From GCA-2737665 sp044344795 (GTDB taxonomy: Bacteria > Bacteroidota > Bacteroidia > Palsa-965): a stretch of DNA of 64,000 bases. Of this stretch, positions 26,196 to 36,400 are shown piece by piece (position 1 is the first letter of the stretch; each line of letters begins with the position of its first letter). The stretch covers positions 100,834 to 164,833 of the forward strand of contig JBIJCF010000002.1 of NCBI GenBank assembly GCA_044344795.1, read 5' to 3'. The translations under genes were made by a program, and so were the position numbers. The notes under the pieces were generated by a model. The model was not told the DNA's origin, made no database searches, and saw nothing but the letters and a program-made list of their open reading frames with translations.

Positions 26196-26958
26196 TCAAC
26201 ATGCATTGGCATATGATGCTGAGTTCACGCAAACACTAATTGGTAAAGCGCAACGCGATAGCGTGTATCGTTTTTTAGCAAAACGACTGGGCATGAACAG
26301 CACTGTTTTAGAGTTGAATTGCGGAACCGGTGAAGATGCGTTGTGGTTTGCTCATCGTGGGCATCGCGTTGTAGCTACGGATATTTCGGAGGTGATGTTG
26401 AAGCGAGCGCGGGAGAAAGCCGAACACCTACAACAAATAATTTTTAAACAGGCTGATCTCACTCATCCGGAACAATTACCGGACATCAGTGCAGATTTAA
26501 TCTTTTCCAATTTTGGCGGACTCAATTGTCTTAGCCCGCAGCATTTAACGCGTCTGTCTCCGGCACTGGCAGCGCGTATTGAACCGGGAGGTCGTTTCAT
26601 TGCAGTGGTGATGGGTAAAAGTTGCACATGGGAACAAATTTATTTTTCCCTAAAGGCTAAGCGTGCTTGGTCGCGAAAGTCTGAACAACCTGTTGCCGCG
26701 CACGTGGCCGGTGAGATCGTCAATACTTGGTATTACACTCCTCAGGAGTTTTATGGCTTTTTTAGTGCTAGTTTCCGAATGGGTGCTGTTAAGCCTATAG
26801 GCCTTTTTGTTCCGCCCTCTTACCTTAATCCGTATTTTAAAAATAAGCCCGCAATGTTTGGTGTATTGCGTACATTGGATCGTAGTCTGGCACATTTTAA
26901 ATTTCAAGCTGATTTTGCAGATCATTACATAATTGAATTGATCCCACGTGTATCATGA
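26182..26958 (+). CDS. Class I SAM-dependent methyltransferase (operon gene 5)
   Basis: 258 residues; ATG overlaps the end of gene 4 by 14 bp. Motif I TVLELNCGTGEDALWFAHRG, acidic VVATDISEVMLKRAREKA and motif post-I IFSNFGGLNCLS place it in the Methyltransf_11/25 group that methylates small molecules. The C-terminal part (about 180-250) is rich in Phe, Tyr and Lys and probably forms the substrate pocket. The next gene begins in an ATGA overlap. Confidence 0.9.
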   Translation: MSGFDQHALAYDAEFTQTLIGKAQRDSVYRFLAKRLGMNSTVLELNCGTGEDALWFAHRGHRVVATDISEVMLKRAREKAEHLQQIIFKQADLTHPEQLPDISADLIFSNFGGLNCLSPQHLTRLSPALAARIEPGGRFIAVVMGKSCTWEQIYFSLKAKRAWSRKSEQPVAAHVAGEIVNTWYYTPQEFYGFFSASFRMGAVKPIGLFVPPSYLNPYFKNKPAMFGVLRTLDRSLAHFKFQADFADHYIIELIPRVS

Positions 26959-28325
26959 AAGTGTTGTTAACGCATGCGTATTATTTAAATGAAGATCCCA
27001 AGGAACAGGCGATCATGAAGCCGTATGTTCCACTAGGAATACTTTATTTATCGGCGTATTTGGACGAGCACAAGGTGGAACATGAAGTCTTTGACAGTAC
27101 CTTTTCGCGATTCGATGAGCACTTTGGGCATATTCAGAACAAACAATACGACGTAGTTGCGATTTACACGAATCTAATGACGAAACTGAATGTGCTGAAA
27201 TTAATCAAAGCCATAAAAAATGATGGTTCGTTAAAACATTCACGAATTTTACTTGGTGGCCCTGAGGTGCGAAATCATGCTGAAGCTTTTTTAAACTATG
27301 GTGCGGACGTGTTAATTGTCGGGGAAGGTGAAGAAACATTGTTGGAGGTAGTGCAGCACTTACAAACCGGAAGTAGCAAGTGGCCGGAGATTGCAGGAAC
27401 AATTATTCTGAAGGAAGGGAAAGTTCATCAGCATCAGGAACGTGCTTTAGTTAAAGATATCAATACGTTGCCTTTTCCTAATAGACATCGTGTAGACTTG
27501 ACCAAGTATCAAGATGTATGGAAAAAGTATCACGGGTATAGCATGGTTTCCATGAGCACTATGCGAGGTTGTCCGTACACTTGCAAATGGTGTAGTCGTG
27601 CTGTTTACGGCGGAACATATCGTCGCCGCAGTGCAAAGCTAGTGGTGGATGAAATTGACATTATTAAGCGCGATTATAATCCTGATAAAATTTGGTTTGT
27701 TGATGATGTGTTCACGATTAATCATAAATGGTTACGTGAATTTGCCGATGAGCTGGAGCGAAGAAATGTTTGTGTTTCGTATGAAATCATAACGCGTGCC
27801 GATCGCATGAATGATGAGGTGATCGAACTGCTGCGAAGAAGTGGTTGTTTTCGCGTGTGGATTGGAGCAGAAAGCGGTTCACAGAAAATAATTGACGCCA
27901 TGGATCGCCGTGTTGACGTTATGAAAGTGCGAGAGATGATTAAGAAAAGTCGTCGGGCAGGAATCGAGGCAGGAACATTCATTATGTTGGGATATCCGGG
28001 CGAATCACGAACGGATATCAAAGAAACCATCGAACATTTGGTGGATGCGGCTCCTGATTTGTACACGATTACCGTCGCTTATCCGATTAAAGGAACACGC
28101 TTGTACGAAGAAGTACAGGACAAATTGACTACGTTTTTGAATTGGGCAGAGTCAACAGATCGGGACTTAGATTTTAAACGCACACATAGCAGAAAATATT
28201 ACGACTACGCCGTACGTTGGGTGTATAATGCAGTTGCAGCAAGTAGGACAGATTCGCTTTTCGCAAAAATGAAGTACACGCTCAAAGGTTGGGCGATGCA
28301 ACTATTTATGCTCTTTGCATCCTAG
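26955..28325 (+). CDS. B12-binding-type radical SAM protein (operon gene 6)
   Basis: 456 residues, ATGA start overlap. B12-like domain with MKVLLTHAYYLNEDPKEQAI, YVPLGILYLSAYLDEHKVEH and GADVLIVGEGEETLLEVVQH. Radical SAM core with STMRGCPYTCKWCSRAVYGG (CxxxCxxC), IWFVDDVFTINHKWLREFAD, RVWIGAESGSQKIIDAMDRR and GTFIMLGYPGESRTDI. Paralogue of gene 4. Last gene of the operon; its TAG lies in a CTAG palindrome that also supplies the stop of the convergent HD-domain gene. Confidence 0.9.
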   Translation: MKVLLTHAYYLNEDPKEQAIMKPYVPLGILYLSAYLDEHKVEHEVFDSTFSRFDEHFGHIQNKQYDVVAIYTNLMTKLNVLKLIKAIKNDGSLKHSRILLGGPEVRNHAEAFLNYGADVLIVGEGEETLLEVVQHLQTGSSKWPEIAGTIILKEGKVHQHQERALVKDINTLPFPNRHRVDLTKYQDVWKKYHGYSMVSMSTMRGCPYTCKWCSRAVYGGTYRRRSAKLVVDEIDIIKRDYNPDKIWFVDDVFTINHKWLREFADELERRNVCVSYEIITRADRMNDEVIELLRRSGCFRVWIGAESGSQKIIDAMDRRVDVMKVREMIKKSRRAGIEAGTFIMLGYPGESRTDIKETIEHLVDAAPDLYTITVAYPIKGTRLYEEVQDKLTTFLNWAESTDRDLDFKRTHSRKYYDYAVRWVYNAVAASRTDSLFAKMKYTLKGWAMQLFMLFAS

Positions 28326-29557
28326 CGAATTTCCTTCGGGAAGCACAGGAAATATTTCTTCACCGGTTGCGCCAGCACAGATATGTTGAACAAGTCTGCA
28401 GCTTCGGCAATATCCATCACTTGCCCGTTCTTGAATAAGATATTGATGCGAATCTGATCGCTGCTATAAGCCTTGTTCTGAACGGCACCCGTAAAAACAA
28501 AATAATGCAATTCATCTTTGCGAATACCCAGTTTTTTCATGGCCGCTTTCCGGCGCTTATCCACATATGCTCCTGCAAAAGGTTTATGCTGAAGTTCTAC
28601 AGCATACAAATTGCGGTTAACCATCCATTGGCACAGCGTCGAAAGTATGGTATCCTCGCATGCTGCCCAAACTTTAATCGACGTCATAATGTCGTAATCG
28701 TCCAAAGCAGCAAAAGTTTCCAATACTTCAGGTCTATTAATGAATGCCGATTTCGTAAAACGGTTGTACAGAAACAAACGTAATGCCGGTGTGCAAAAAA
28801 GTTCTTCTCCGCTTTCCGCCAAATCTTTCGCTCGTTTCAATATGTTCACGAGTAAATGTTCTGCACTTAATACAGTTTTGTGCAAATACACTTGCCAGTA
28901 CATCAGTCTGCGAGCAATAATGAATTTCTCGATAGAGTAAATCCCTTTATCCTCTACTACCAATTCGTCATTTACAACATTCAGCATTTTTACAATACGA
29001 TCGCTGCTTACGATGCCTTCAGAAACACCGGTGAAAAAGCTGTCGCGACGTAAATAATCGAGGCGGTCCATATCCAGCTGACTGGATACCAATTGATGTA
29101 AGAATTTCTTCTTGTATTTATTTCTGAAAATTGAAATCGCTGTGGTCAGTTGTCCTTTGAATTCCTTATTTAAGCGATCCATGATCAATCCGGAGATGTC
29201 TTCATGGGTAATATGATGCACAATGCTGGTTTCAAGTGCATGCGAAAAAGGCCCGTGACCAATGTCATGTAAAAGAATAGCAATAAGTGCCCCTTCCGCT
29301 TCTTCGTTTGTAATGGCGTGACCTTTACTTCGAATAACTTCGATAGTTTCATGCATTAAGTGCATGGCTCCCATGGCGTGATGAAAGCGCGTGTGATTTG
29401 CGCCCGGATATACAAGGCTCGTTAAACCAAGCTGGCGGATTCTACGCAATCGCTGAAAATAAGGGTGGCTGATCAATTGAAAAACCAGATCCGAAGGAAC
29501 GGTAATAAACCCGTAAACCGGATCGTTGAATATTTTTCTTTTAGGTTGGCTTTTCAT
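28322..29557 (-). CDS. HD-domain phosphohydrolase
   Basis: 411 residues from the ATG at 29557 (MKSQPKRKIFNDPVYGFITV). The longer frame from TTG 29566 overlaps a perfect promoter box, so it is unlikely. HD-superfamily metal site: HTRFHHAMGAMHLMHETIEV, AILLHDIGHGPFSHALETSI (the HD pair) and QLDMDRLDYLRRDSFFTGVS, the layout of the YdhJ/dGTPase-like HD family. These hydrolyse nucleotides or related phosphates; the substrate of this subgroup is not known to me. Divergent from porX across 117 bp. Confidence 0.92.
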   Translation of the reverse strand: MKSQPKRKIFNDPVYGFITVPSDLVFQLISHPYFQRLRRIRQLGLTSLVYPGANHTRFHHAMGAMHLMHETIEVIRSKGHAITNEEAEGALIAILLHDIGHGPFSHALETSIVHHITHEDISGLIMDRLNKEFKGQLTTAISIFRNKYKKKFLHQLVSSQLDMDRLDYLRRDSFFTGVSEGIVSSDRIVKMLNVVNDELVVEDKGIYSIEKFIIARRLMYWQVYLHKTVLSAEHLLVNILKRAKDLAESGEELFCTPALRLFLYNRFTKSAFINRPEVLETFAALDDYDIMTSIKVWAACEDTILSTLCQWMVNRNLYAVELQHKPFAGAYVDKRRKAAMKKLGIRKDELHYFVFTGAVQNKAYSSDQIRINILFKNGQVMDIAEAADLFNISVLAQPVKKYFLCFPKEIR

Positions 29558-29563
29558 CAGCGA

Positions 29564-29571
29564 CAAAAGTA
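29564..29571 (-). promoter_or_regulatory. TAnnTTTG -7 box, HD-domain gene
   Basis: Minus-strand TACTTTTG, perfect consensus, 6 bases before the ATG at 29557 and overlapping the alternative TTG start. Confidence 0.6.
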
Positions 29572-29636
29572 AGGCAAGGTTTTCATTTAATCACACCTCC
29601 ACACGTGGTAATAAAAATGAACTCCCCGATAATAAG

Positions 29637-29644
29637 TATCTTCG
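29637..29644 (+). promoter_or_regulatory. TAnnTTTG-like -7 box, porX
   Basis: TATCTTCG, one mismatch to consensus, 30 bases before the ATG at 29675. Confidence 0.45.
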
Positions 29645-29674
29645 TTACACGTTATTGACGTGATACTTCAAACT

Positions 29675-31228
29675 ATGGATAAAATTAAAATTTTGTGGGC
29701 GGATGATGAGATTGACTTGCTCAAACCGCATATCATGTTTCTGAATGAAAAAGGTTATGCCGTTACTACTGCAACCAGCGGCAATGAGGCAGTTGATATT
29801 ATCGAGAAAGAGGAATTTGATATTGTATTTCTGGATGAAAATATGCCGGGTTTATCGGGCCTGGCGGCGTTGACTAAAATCAAGGAGCTGCGGAATGCTG
29901 TTCCTGTCGTGATGATAACCAAAAGCGAAGAAGAGAATTTGATGGAAGATGCTATCGGCTCTAAAATTGCAGATTACCTGATCAAGCCGGTTAATCCCAA
30001 TCAGATTTTGCTTTCGCTGAAAAAAATTCTGGATAACCGACGTATCGTATCTCAAAAAACAACCAGTGGTTATCAGCAGGAATTTCGCTCCATTGGAATG
30101 ACATTAAACGACCGATTGAATCACGCGGAGTGGGCCGACATTTATAAGAAATTAATTTATTGGGAGCTGGAATTGGAGAAGACGCAAGACGACTCCATGC
30201 ACGAAATTCTTACCATGCAAAAACGTGAAGCCAATGTCGCATTCTGCAAGTTTGTAGAGCAGCATTACATCGATTGGTTGAACGGCAAAGACAAGAATCC
30301 TCCGGTATTGTCGCACATGTTATTGAATAAAAAACTAGCGCCGCTGCTGGATAAAGAGGAAGTTGTGTTTTTTGTGTTGATTGACAATTTGCGGTATGAT
30401 CAATGGAAAGTGTTGCAACCCGTAATTAGTCAGTACTTCCGTGTAGAGCAGGAGGATATGTTCTATTCGATTTTGCCGACTGCTACACAATATGCGCGAA
30501 ATGCTTTGTTCGCCGGGTTATTGCCATCTGAAATGGAGAAGCGTTATCCGAATTTGTGGAAGAATGACGATGATGAAGGTGGAAAGAATTTGCATGAAGA
30601 CGAATTCCTCGCGGGGAATCTGAAACGCATAGGTAAGGATGTGAAGTTTTCATACAATAAAATCACCAACTACAATTCCGGGAAGAAGCTCGCGGAAGGC
30701 GTTGCTAATTTGATGCAGAACAAATTGAACGTTATCGTTTATAACTTCGTGGATATGCTTTCACACGCGCGTACGGAAATGGAAGTAATTCGTGAATTGG
30801 CAGATGATGATGCAGCATATCGTTCACTGACATTATCGTGGTTCGAGCATTCGCCTTTGCACGATATCATTAAACAAGTAGGCGAGCGCAAATGCCGATT
30901 GATCATAACGACAGATCATGGTACCATCAAGGTAACTGAACCCAGTAAGATTGTTGGCGATCGTAATGTAAATACCAACCTTCGCTACAAGCAAGGCAAA
31001 AGTCTTGACTATGTTAAACGAGACGTATTTGAAATTAAAAATCCTTCTGATGCGTTCTTGCCAAAAAACAACGTGAGTTCAACTTATGTGTTTGCCAAGC
31101 AGGATATGTTTTTCGCGTATCCGAACAACTATAATCACTACGTCAGCTACTACCGGAATACGTTTCAGCATGGAGGCATTTCGTTAGAAGAAATGATTAT
31201 TCCGTTTATCTCTTTAACACCACGATAA
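29675..31228 (+). CDS. porX: T9SS response regulator PorX (receiver + PglZ domain)
   Basis: 517 residues from the ATG at 29675; the GTG at 29660 would add five residues not typical of PorX. Residues 1-120 are a CheY-like receiver (MDKIKILWADDEIDLLKPHI; phospho-acceptor Asp54 in VFLDENMPG). After a helical linker, residues about 235-517 are a PglZ/alkaline-phosphatase-like domain with FFVLIDNLRYDQWKVLQPVI, YSILPTATQYARNALFAGLL, IITTDHGTIKV and FQHGGISLEEMIIPFISLTP. In Porphyromonas and Flavobacterium PorX works with the kinase PorY and a sigma factor to control the type IX secretion system. Several T9SS substrates lie further along this window. tsaE starts 1 bp after it. Confidence 0.96.
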   Translation: MDKIKILWADDEIDLLKPHIMFLNEKGYAVTTATSGNEAVDIIEKEEFDIVFLDENMPGLSGLAALTKIKELRNAVPVVMITKSEEENLMEDAIGSKIADYLIKPVNPNQILLSLKKILDNRRIVSQKTTSGYQQEFRSIGMTLNDRLNHAEWADIYKKLIYWELELEKTQDDSMHEILTMQKREANVAFCKFVEQHYIDWLNGKDKNPPVLSHMLLNKKLAPLLDKEEVVFFVLIDNLRYDQWKVLQPVISQYFRVEQEDMFYSILPTATQYARNALFAGLLPSEMEKRYPNLWKNDDDEGGKNLHEDEFLAGNLKRIGKDVKFSYNKITNYNSGKKLAEGVANLMQNKLNVIVYNFVDMLSHARTEMEVIRELADDDAAYRSLTLSWFEHSPLHDIIKQVGERKCRLIITTDHGTIKVTEPSKIVGDRNVNTNLRYKQGKSLDYVKRDVFEIKNPSDAFLPKNNVSSTYVFAKQDMFFAYPNNYNHYVSYYRNTFQHGGISLEEMIIPFISLTPR

Positions 31229-31229
31229 C

Positions 31230-31655
31230 ATGCAATTAAAAGTTCGCGATAAGAAAGAATTACAAGTTGCAGCTGCACACTTGTTGAACGAGTTTCCTGA
31301 TAGACGGGTGTTTACTTTTACCGGTGATTTAGGTGCAGGAAAAACTACTTTTATTAAGGCCTTGTGTAAAGAACTGAAAGTAACCGATGCCACTTCAAGC
31401 CCGACTTTTGCCGTAGTTAATGAATACAGGACGGAACAGAATGGCACAATTTATCATTTTGATTTATACCGGATGAAATCACTGAGTGAGGTGTTCGATA
31501 CGGGTATAGAAGAATACTTATATAGCGGGAATTATTGTTTCATTGAATGGCCGGATAGAGCAGAGGATTTGATCCCGGGCGACGCTGTTCGTGTGGTAAT
31601 TAATGTAATTGATGATGTCCGTCATATTGGTGCGGAGGCATTCACGCTGAGTTAG
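31230..31655 (+). CDS. tsaE: tRNA threonylcarbamoyladenosine biosynthesis ATPase TsaE
   Basis: 141 residues, usual size. P-loop FTGDLGAGKTTFIKALCKEL near residue 30, then SSPTFAVVNEY, IYHFDLYRM and CFIEWPDRAEDLIP, the TsaE order. It drives turnover of the TsaBD complex that makes t6A37 on ANN-decoding tRNAs. It lies 1 bp after porX and 57 bp before the promoter-bearing alanine dehydrogenase gene. Confidence 0.95.
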   Translation: MQLKVRDKKELQVAAAHLLNEFPDRRVFTFTGDLGAGKTTFIKALCKELKVTDATSSPTFAVVNEYRTEQNGTIYHFDLYRMKSLSEVFDTGIEEYLYSGNYCFIEWPDRAEDLIPGDAVRVVINVIDDVRHIGAEAFTLS

Positions 31656-31656
31656 C

Positions 31657-31687
31657 TTGTTCTATCGCCTAAGATCGCGTATCTTTA
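31657..31687 (+). promoter_or_regulatory. -33/-7 promoter of the alanine dehydrogenase gene
   Basis: TTG at 31657-31659, 20-base spacer, then TATCTTTA at 31680-31687 (one mismatch to TAnnTTTG). The best complete two-part promoter in the window, 25 bases before the ATG at 31713. It overlaps the end of tsaE. Confidence 0.6.
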
Positions 31688-31712
31688 ACGAGTTTACTCA
31701 GCCTGCCAAACT

Positions 31713-32933
31713 ATGAAAACATCACGCGACGTTCTTTTGTCGCTTACCAAAGGAGCCTTAATGCCTCAGGAGGAAATGCTCGAGGTGGCGAAGCGTAAAG
31801 GCCGACTCAACATTGGAATCCCTAAGGAAATCACGTTTCAGGAAAATCGTATACCGTTAGTTCCGGATGATGTGGCTTTGCTCGTTAATCATGGGCACAA
31901 TGTTTTGGTAGAAACGGGTTCCGGTAACAGCTCGAATTTTCAGGATCATGATTATTCGGAAGCCGGTGCACAGATCGCATACGGTGCTGAAGAGGTATAC
32001 AAGAATGCGGATACGATTATCAAAGTTGCTCCACCATCGCTGGCAGAAATCGAATTCATGCAGCCTAAGCAAACATTGTTTTCTACGTTGCAACTTCCTG
32101 CGCAGCCTGAAAACTTTTTGCGAAAACTTATTGATAAGAAAGTTTCTGCAATTGCTTATGAATGGATTAAAGACGAAGATGGCGTGTTCCCTGTAATTCG
32201 CGCTATGGGAGAAATTGCGGGTGGAACGTCAATTCTTATCGCAGCAGAATATTTATCGAACACTAATAACGGACAAGGTGCTATTCTGGGCGGAATTTCA
32301 GGCGTTGCTCCTACGGAAGTTGTTATTATTGGTGCAGGAACTGTTGGGGAATATGCTGCACGCGCAGCACTCGGATTAGGTGCAACAGTTAAGGTGTTTG
32401 ATAATTCTGTTTATCGATTGCGTCGATTACAAAACGTAATGGGAACACGTATTTTCACTTCTATCATTCAGCCTCGTGTATTGGCCAAACATTTGAAAAC
32501 AGCAGATGTTGCCATTGGTGCTTTGCGTGCCAGCGGAGGAAGAACGCCGCTCGTTGTTACTGAGGAAATGGTGCAGGAAATGAAGGCAGGCTCTGTTATT
32601 GTTGATGTAAGCATTGATCAGGGCGGATGCTTCGAAACTTCCCGTGTTACTAATCACACAACTCCTGTATTTCGCAAGCATGGCGTTGTGCATTACTGCG
32701 TTCCGAATATTGCTTCCCGCGTATCACGTACTGCATCGTATGCATTAAGCACCATTTTTACCCCGATTTTGAAGAATATGGGTGACGAAGGGGGACTGTC
32801 CAATATGTTACGTCATAACATTGGTGTTCGTAACGGTGTTTATGTGTACAATGGTATTTTGACCAATAAGTATTTGGGTGAGTTATTCAATTTACCGTCC
32901 AAGGATCTAGACTTGTTGGTGGCTGCATTATGA
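31713..32933 (+). CDS. ald: Alanine dehydrogenase
   Basis: 406 residues, with the N-terminal extension of about 30 residues usual in Bacteroidota. It oxidises L-alanine to pyruvate with NAD. Visible motifs: IGIPKEITFQENRIPLVPDD (substrate domain), VLVETGSGNSSNFQD, the NAD-binding VVIIGAGTVGEYAARAALGL, DVAIGALRASGGRTPLVVTE and VIVDVSIDQGGCFETS. Family members are known as alanine dehydrogenase or the closely related NAD(P) transhydrogenase alpha subunit; the single-chain length and missing membrane part favour Ald. The stop overlaps the next gene by 4 bp. Confidence 0.93.
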   Translation: MKTSRDVLLSLTKGALMPQEEMLEVAKRKGRLNIGIPKEITFQENRIPLVPDDVALLVNHGHNVLVETGSGNSSNFQDHDYSEAGAQIAYGAEEVYKNADTIIKVAPPSLAEIEFMQPKQTLFSTLQLPAQPENFLRKLIDKKVSAIAYEWIKDEDGVFPVIRAMGEIAGGTSILIAAEYLSNTNNGQGAILGGISGVAPTEVVIIGAGTVGEYAARAALGLGATVKVFDNSVYRLRRLQNVMGTRIFTSIIQPRVLAKHLKTADVAIGALRASGGRTPLVVTEEMVQEMKAGSVIVDVSIDQGGCFETSRVTNHTTPVFRKHGVVHYCVPNIASRVSRTASYALSTIFTPILKNMGDEGGLSNMLRHNIGVRNGVYVYNGILTNKYLGELFNLPSKDLDLLVAAL

Positions 32934-33343
32934 CCTGGAAGCGCAGATTTTATCTTTACTTTTTCGGTCTCGGAATCGGCTTGCTCATCACCTGGGTATT
33001 TTTCTGGCGTGACGGGAAACGCGATATAGGAGGCTGGCTACCCGACAACAGAGTGGTGACGTTTTTAACGGCTGTGCCTGAAATTAAAATGGACTCTTCA
33101 TTACAGTGTGTGTTAACCTGTAATGGAATTGATCAAGCCAAGCTTAGAGAAGGTTTACTTACTGCAGAAGTGAACTTTGACAAGAGTCAACCCCAAAAAG
33201 AGCCTTGTCGCGAATATCTGCTAACCCTTACTGCTGCCGGTAAAAGATTGGACGGGTATTTCGAAGCCTGCATGAATGATTCAACGGCGCGATTGTTAAA
33301 GGTGCAATTCGCTCAAGGAGCAGCAACCTGCGACTGTAAATAA
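32930..33343 (+). CDS. Small single-pass membrane protein, DUF4258-like
   Basis: 137 residues, ATGA overlap with ald. One membrane helix at residues about 8-26 (YLYFFGLGIGLLITWVFFW), then a short soluble domain (WLPDNRVVTFLTAVPEIKM, with Cys in LQCVLTCNGID and a C-terminal CDCK). A similar gene often follows alanine dehydrogenase in Bacteroidota and is labelled DUF4258; I assign that from memory. Function unknown. Confidence 0.75.
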   Translation: MTWKRRFYLYFFGLGIGLLITWVFFWRDGKRDIGGWLPDNRVVTFLTAVPEIKMDSSLQCVLTCNGIDQAKLREGLLTAEVNFDKSQPQKEPCREYLLTLTAAGKRLDGYFEACMNDSTARLLKVQFAQGAATCDCK

Positions 33344-33346
33344 TTC

Positions 33347-33386
33347 TTGCTTTTGTTATTTGATACGTGTACATTGTAGTATCAAA
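33347..33386 (+). promoter_or_regulatory. Promoter with overlapping dyad before the M4 protease gene
   Basis: TTG at 33347-33349, 20-base spacer, TACATTGT at 33370-33377 (one base short of TAnnTTTG). A perfect 8-bp inverted repeat, TTTGATAC (33359-33366) and GTATCAAA (33379-33386), brackets the -7 region. It has no T-run on either side, so it looks more like an operator than a terminator. Confidence 0.4.
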
Positions 33387-33421
33387 AATTAATCGCACAC
33401 CTCATTCTCCATTCTATTTAC

Positions 33422-36400
33422 ATGAGAAAATCACTACTTACAGCTGTTGTTGTCGGAATTGCTTGTGCTTCAGCATTGATGGCGCAGCAGGAATTTAAAG
33501 GCAATGAAGCTTCTCGCTTATTCCCGGGAAGCAATCGAGTTCTAATTAATGAACAATCACGCGTGCCGTCATTTGTGGTGATGGCGCCCGGTGCTAATGT
33601 GAGCAAAGCAAACGCCTTGGACGGGTTACGTAACACATTAAAAATGTCGACTGCTGATGGCCTTGTTCCAAAACGTGAAGAAAAAGATAAGCTAGGATTT
33701 ACACACTCGCGTTACCGTCAAATGTATGCGGGATTCAATGTAGAAGACGGTGAGTACATCCTTCATGAACGTAACGGACGCGTGGAAACGATGAACGGTA
33801 TGTGGTTTGATCAGATTACCGTTAATACAGCACCATCGTTGACAGAAGCTGCTGCGTTGAGTAAGGCGCTGGAATTTGTCGGCGCAACTACTTACAAGTG
33901 GGAAGTTCCGGGAGAAAACGAATGGCTGCAGATCATCACCAATAATGCAAATGCAACATATTATCCGAAAGGAGAACTTGTTGTAGTTTGCGAGAACGGT
34001 GATTATAAGAAGAAGAACTATCGATTCGCGTACAAGTTCGATGTTTATGCCAGTGAACCAATGTCACGTCAATGGATTTTTGTGGATGCACACTCCGGGG
34101 CAATCGTTAATACGAAAAACAGAATTCATACGATCGATACACCGGGTACAGGTTTAACCATGTACAGCGGAACACAAAACATTACCGTAGATAGTTTCAA
34201 TGGTCAGTATCGTTTGCGCGAATCTGGTCGTGGGCAAGGTGTTCAGACCTTCGATTTGAATAATGGAACCAACACTGCTAACGCAGTTGATTTTATCAGC
34301 GCAACAACAGCATTTACAACAACTACCAATGATGATCATTGTGCTAACGATGCGCATTGGGGCGCAGAAGGAACTTACGATTTCTACATGACTGAAATGG
34401 GTCGAAATGGTATTGATAATAATGGGATGTTGATGGTGTCATATGTGCATTATGGAAATAATTACAACAACGCATTCTGGAATGGCACCGAAATGACCTA
34501 TGGCGATGGAAGCGGCCAGCCCGGAGGATTTAATCCTTTAACCGCTATTGATGTGTGTGCGCATGAATTTACTCACGGGGTGACTGAGTTCTCTGCAAAT
34601 CTTGTATATCAAGATGAGCCGGGAGCTTTAAACGAATCGTTCTCTGATATTTTCGGTGCAGCCATTGAGTGGTATAAAAAGCCTGCACAAGGCGACTGGC
34701 TGATGGGTGAGGAGATTACTGTAAATGCGAATTCTGCATTGCGTAGCATGAGTAATCCAAATCAATTCGGAGATCCGGATTGTTACACCGGAACCAATTG
34801 GTATGTGGGTACGAACGATAATGGAGGTGTACACACTAACAGTGGGGTTCAGAATTATTGGTACTATTTGTTAAGCGTTGGAGGTTCGGGTACCAATGAT
34901 TTAAATGACGCCTTTAGTGTTACGGGAATCGGTTACATGCCGGCTGCAGATATCGCATTCAGAAATCTTACTGTGTACCTCACAAGTTCTTCTCAATACG
35001 CGGATGCGCGCACGTATGCCATTCAATCTGCACAAGATTTGTTCGGCGCATGTACTCCGGAAGTTGAAGCGACCACTAATGCATGGTATGCTTGTGGTGT
35101 TGGCGGACCTTACAATCCTACTGTTACAGCAGCATTTGCGGCTAATCTAACTTCATCTTGTTCTGTGCCTGCAACAGTAACCTTCACCAACAACAGCACG
35201 AATACCAACACAGCAGTTTGGGATTTTGGTGATAATTCTACATCAACCAACTACAACCCTACACATGTATACAACACTCCCGGCACCTACAACGTACAGT
35301 TAATTGGTAGCAGTGCTTGTGGTATTGATACAGTGCTGCAATCTTCGTTTATTACAATTAACACCCCTCCGGCTGCAACAGGAACAGGTGCTTCAAGTTG
35401 TACTCCCGCCAGCATGACATTATCTGCAACGGGCAGCGGAAACTTATCGTGGTTCGCTCAACCAACCGGTGGAACCGCGCTTGCAACCGGCAATTCTTAT
35501 ACAACTCCTGTTTTGAATAATACCACTACATACTACGTGGAAAATCAAGTTCCACAAACACCGGGTAATGTGGGTCCTGCTAACACCACGTTCGGAACAG
35601 GCGGGCAGCACAATAATACTTCAACGCAATATCTTGAATTTACCGTCTTGCAGCCTTGTACATTAGGTACTGCATTGGTGAATGCAGGTTCTTCCGGTAA
35701 TAAGACATTTGTGTTGTGGGATAATACAGGCAATCAAATTAGTACATACCAAGTGAATGTTCCTGCAACAGGAGTACAAACTATAACACTTAATATTCCT
35801 TTGAATCCGGGTTCATACAGAATAGGTGGAACACAAATGAATCTCTATCGTCATAATGGCGGTGTGAATTATCCCTACACCTTGAGTAATCTCTTAAGTA
35901 TTACCGGTTCTTCCGCAGGCTCAGGTTTTTATTATTATTTGTACAACTGGCAAATTATTCCGCAGCCATGCACAGCGCCACGTACACCTGTTATTGCAAC
36001 AATCGGTGTCAATAACGTTACGTTAGATGTAAGTTCATACGACACTTTGTGTACGACAATACCATCTATCAACTTATCCGGTGGTAGTCCTGCGGGAGGA
36101 ACATATTCAGGTCCCGGCATTGCGAACGGAGTGTTCGATCCGGCAATTGCCGGTCCCGGAGTGCACATAATTACATACACATACACAGATCAGAATAATT
36201 GCACCGGCACCTCATCTCAATCTGTGTTTGTAGATGTATGTTCCGGAATTGATGCAGGTTCGTATGATAACTACGTTTCTATTTATCCAAATCCTTCAGA
36301 GGGCGCATTTACTATTGAAATTACATCGTCATCAAACGATCAACGCGCAACATTAGAATTGATGAATGCTTTAGGTCAGATCGTAATGAGTGATCGTGTG

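Noticed and set aside
28322..29557. HD protein as a phage-defence dGTPase
   Set aside because: It fits the widespread YdhJ-like housekeeping HD family; no defence genes are nearby.
29675..31228. PglZ domain as part of a BREX anti-phage system
   Set aside because: The N-terminal receiver with Asp54, the length and the WADDE start are those of PorX, and no BrxC, BrxL, PglX or related gene is near.
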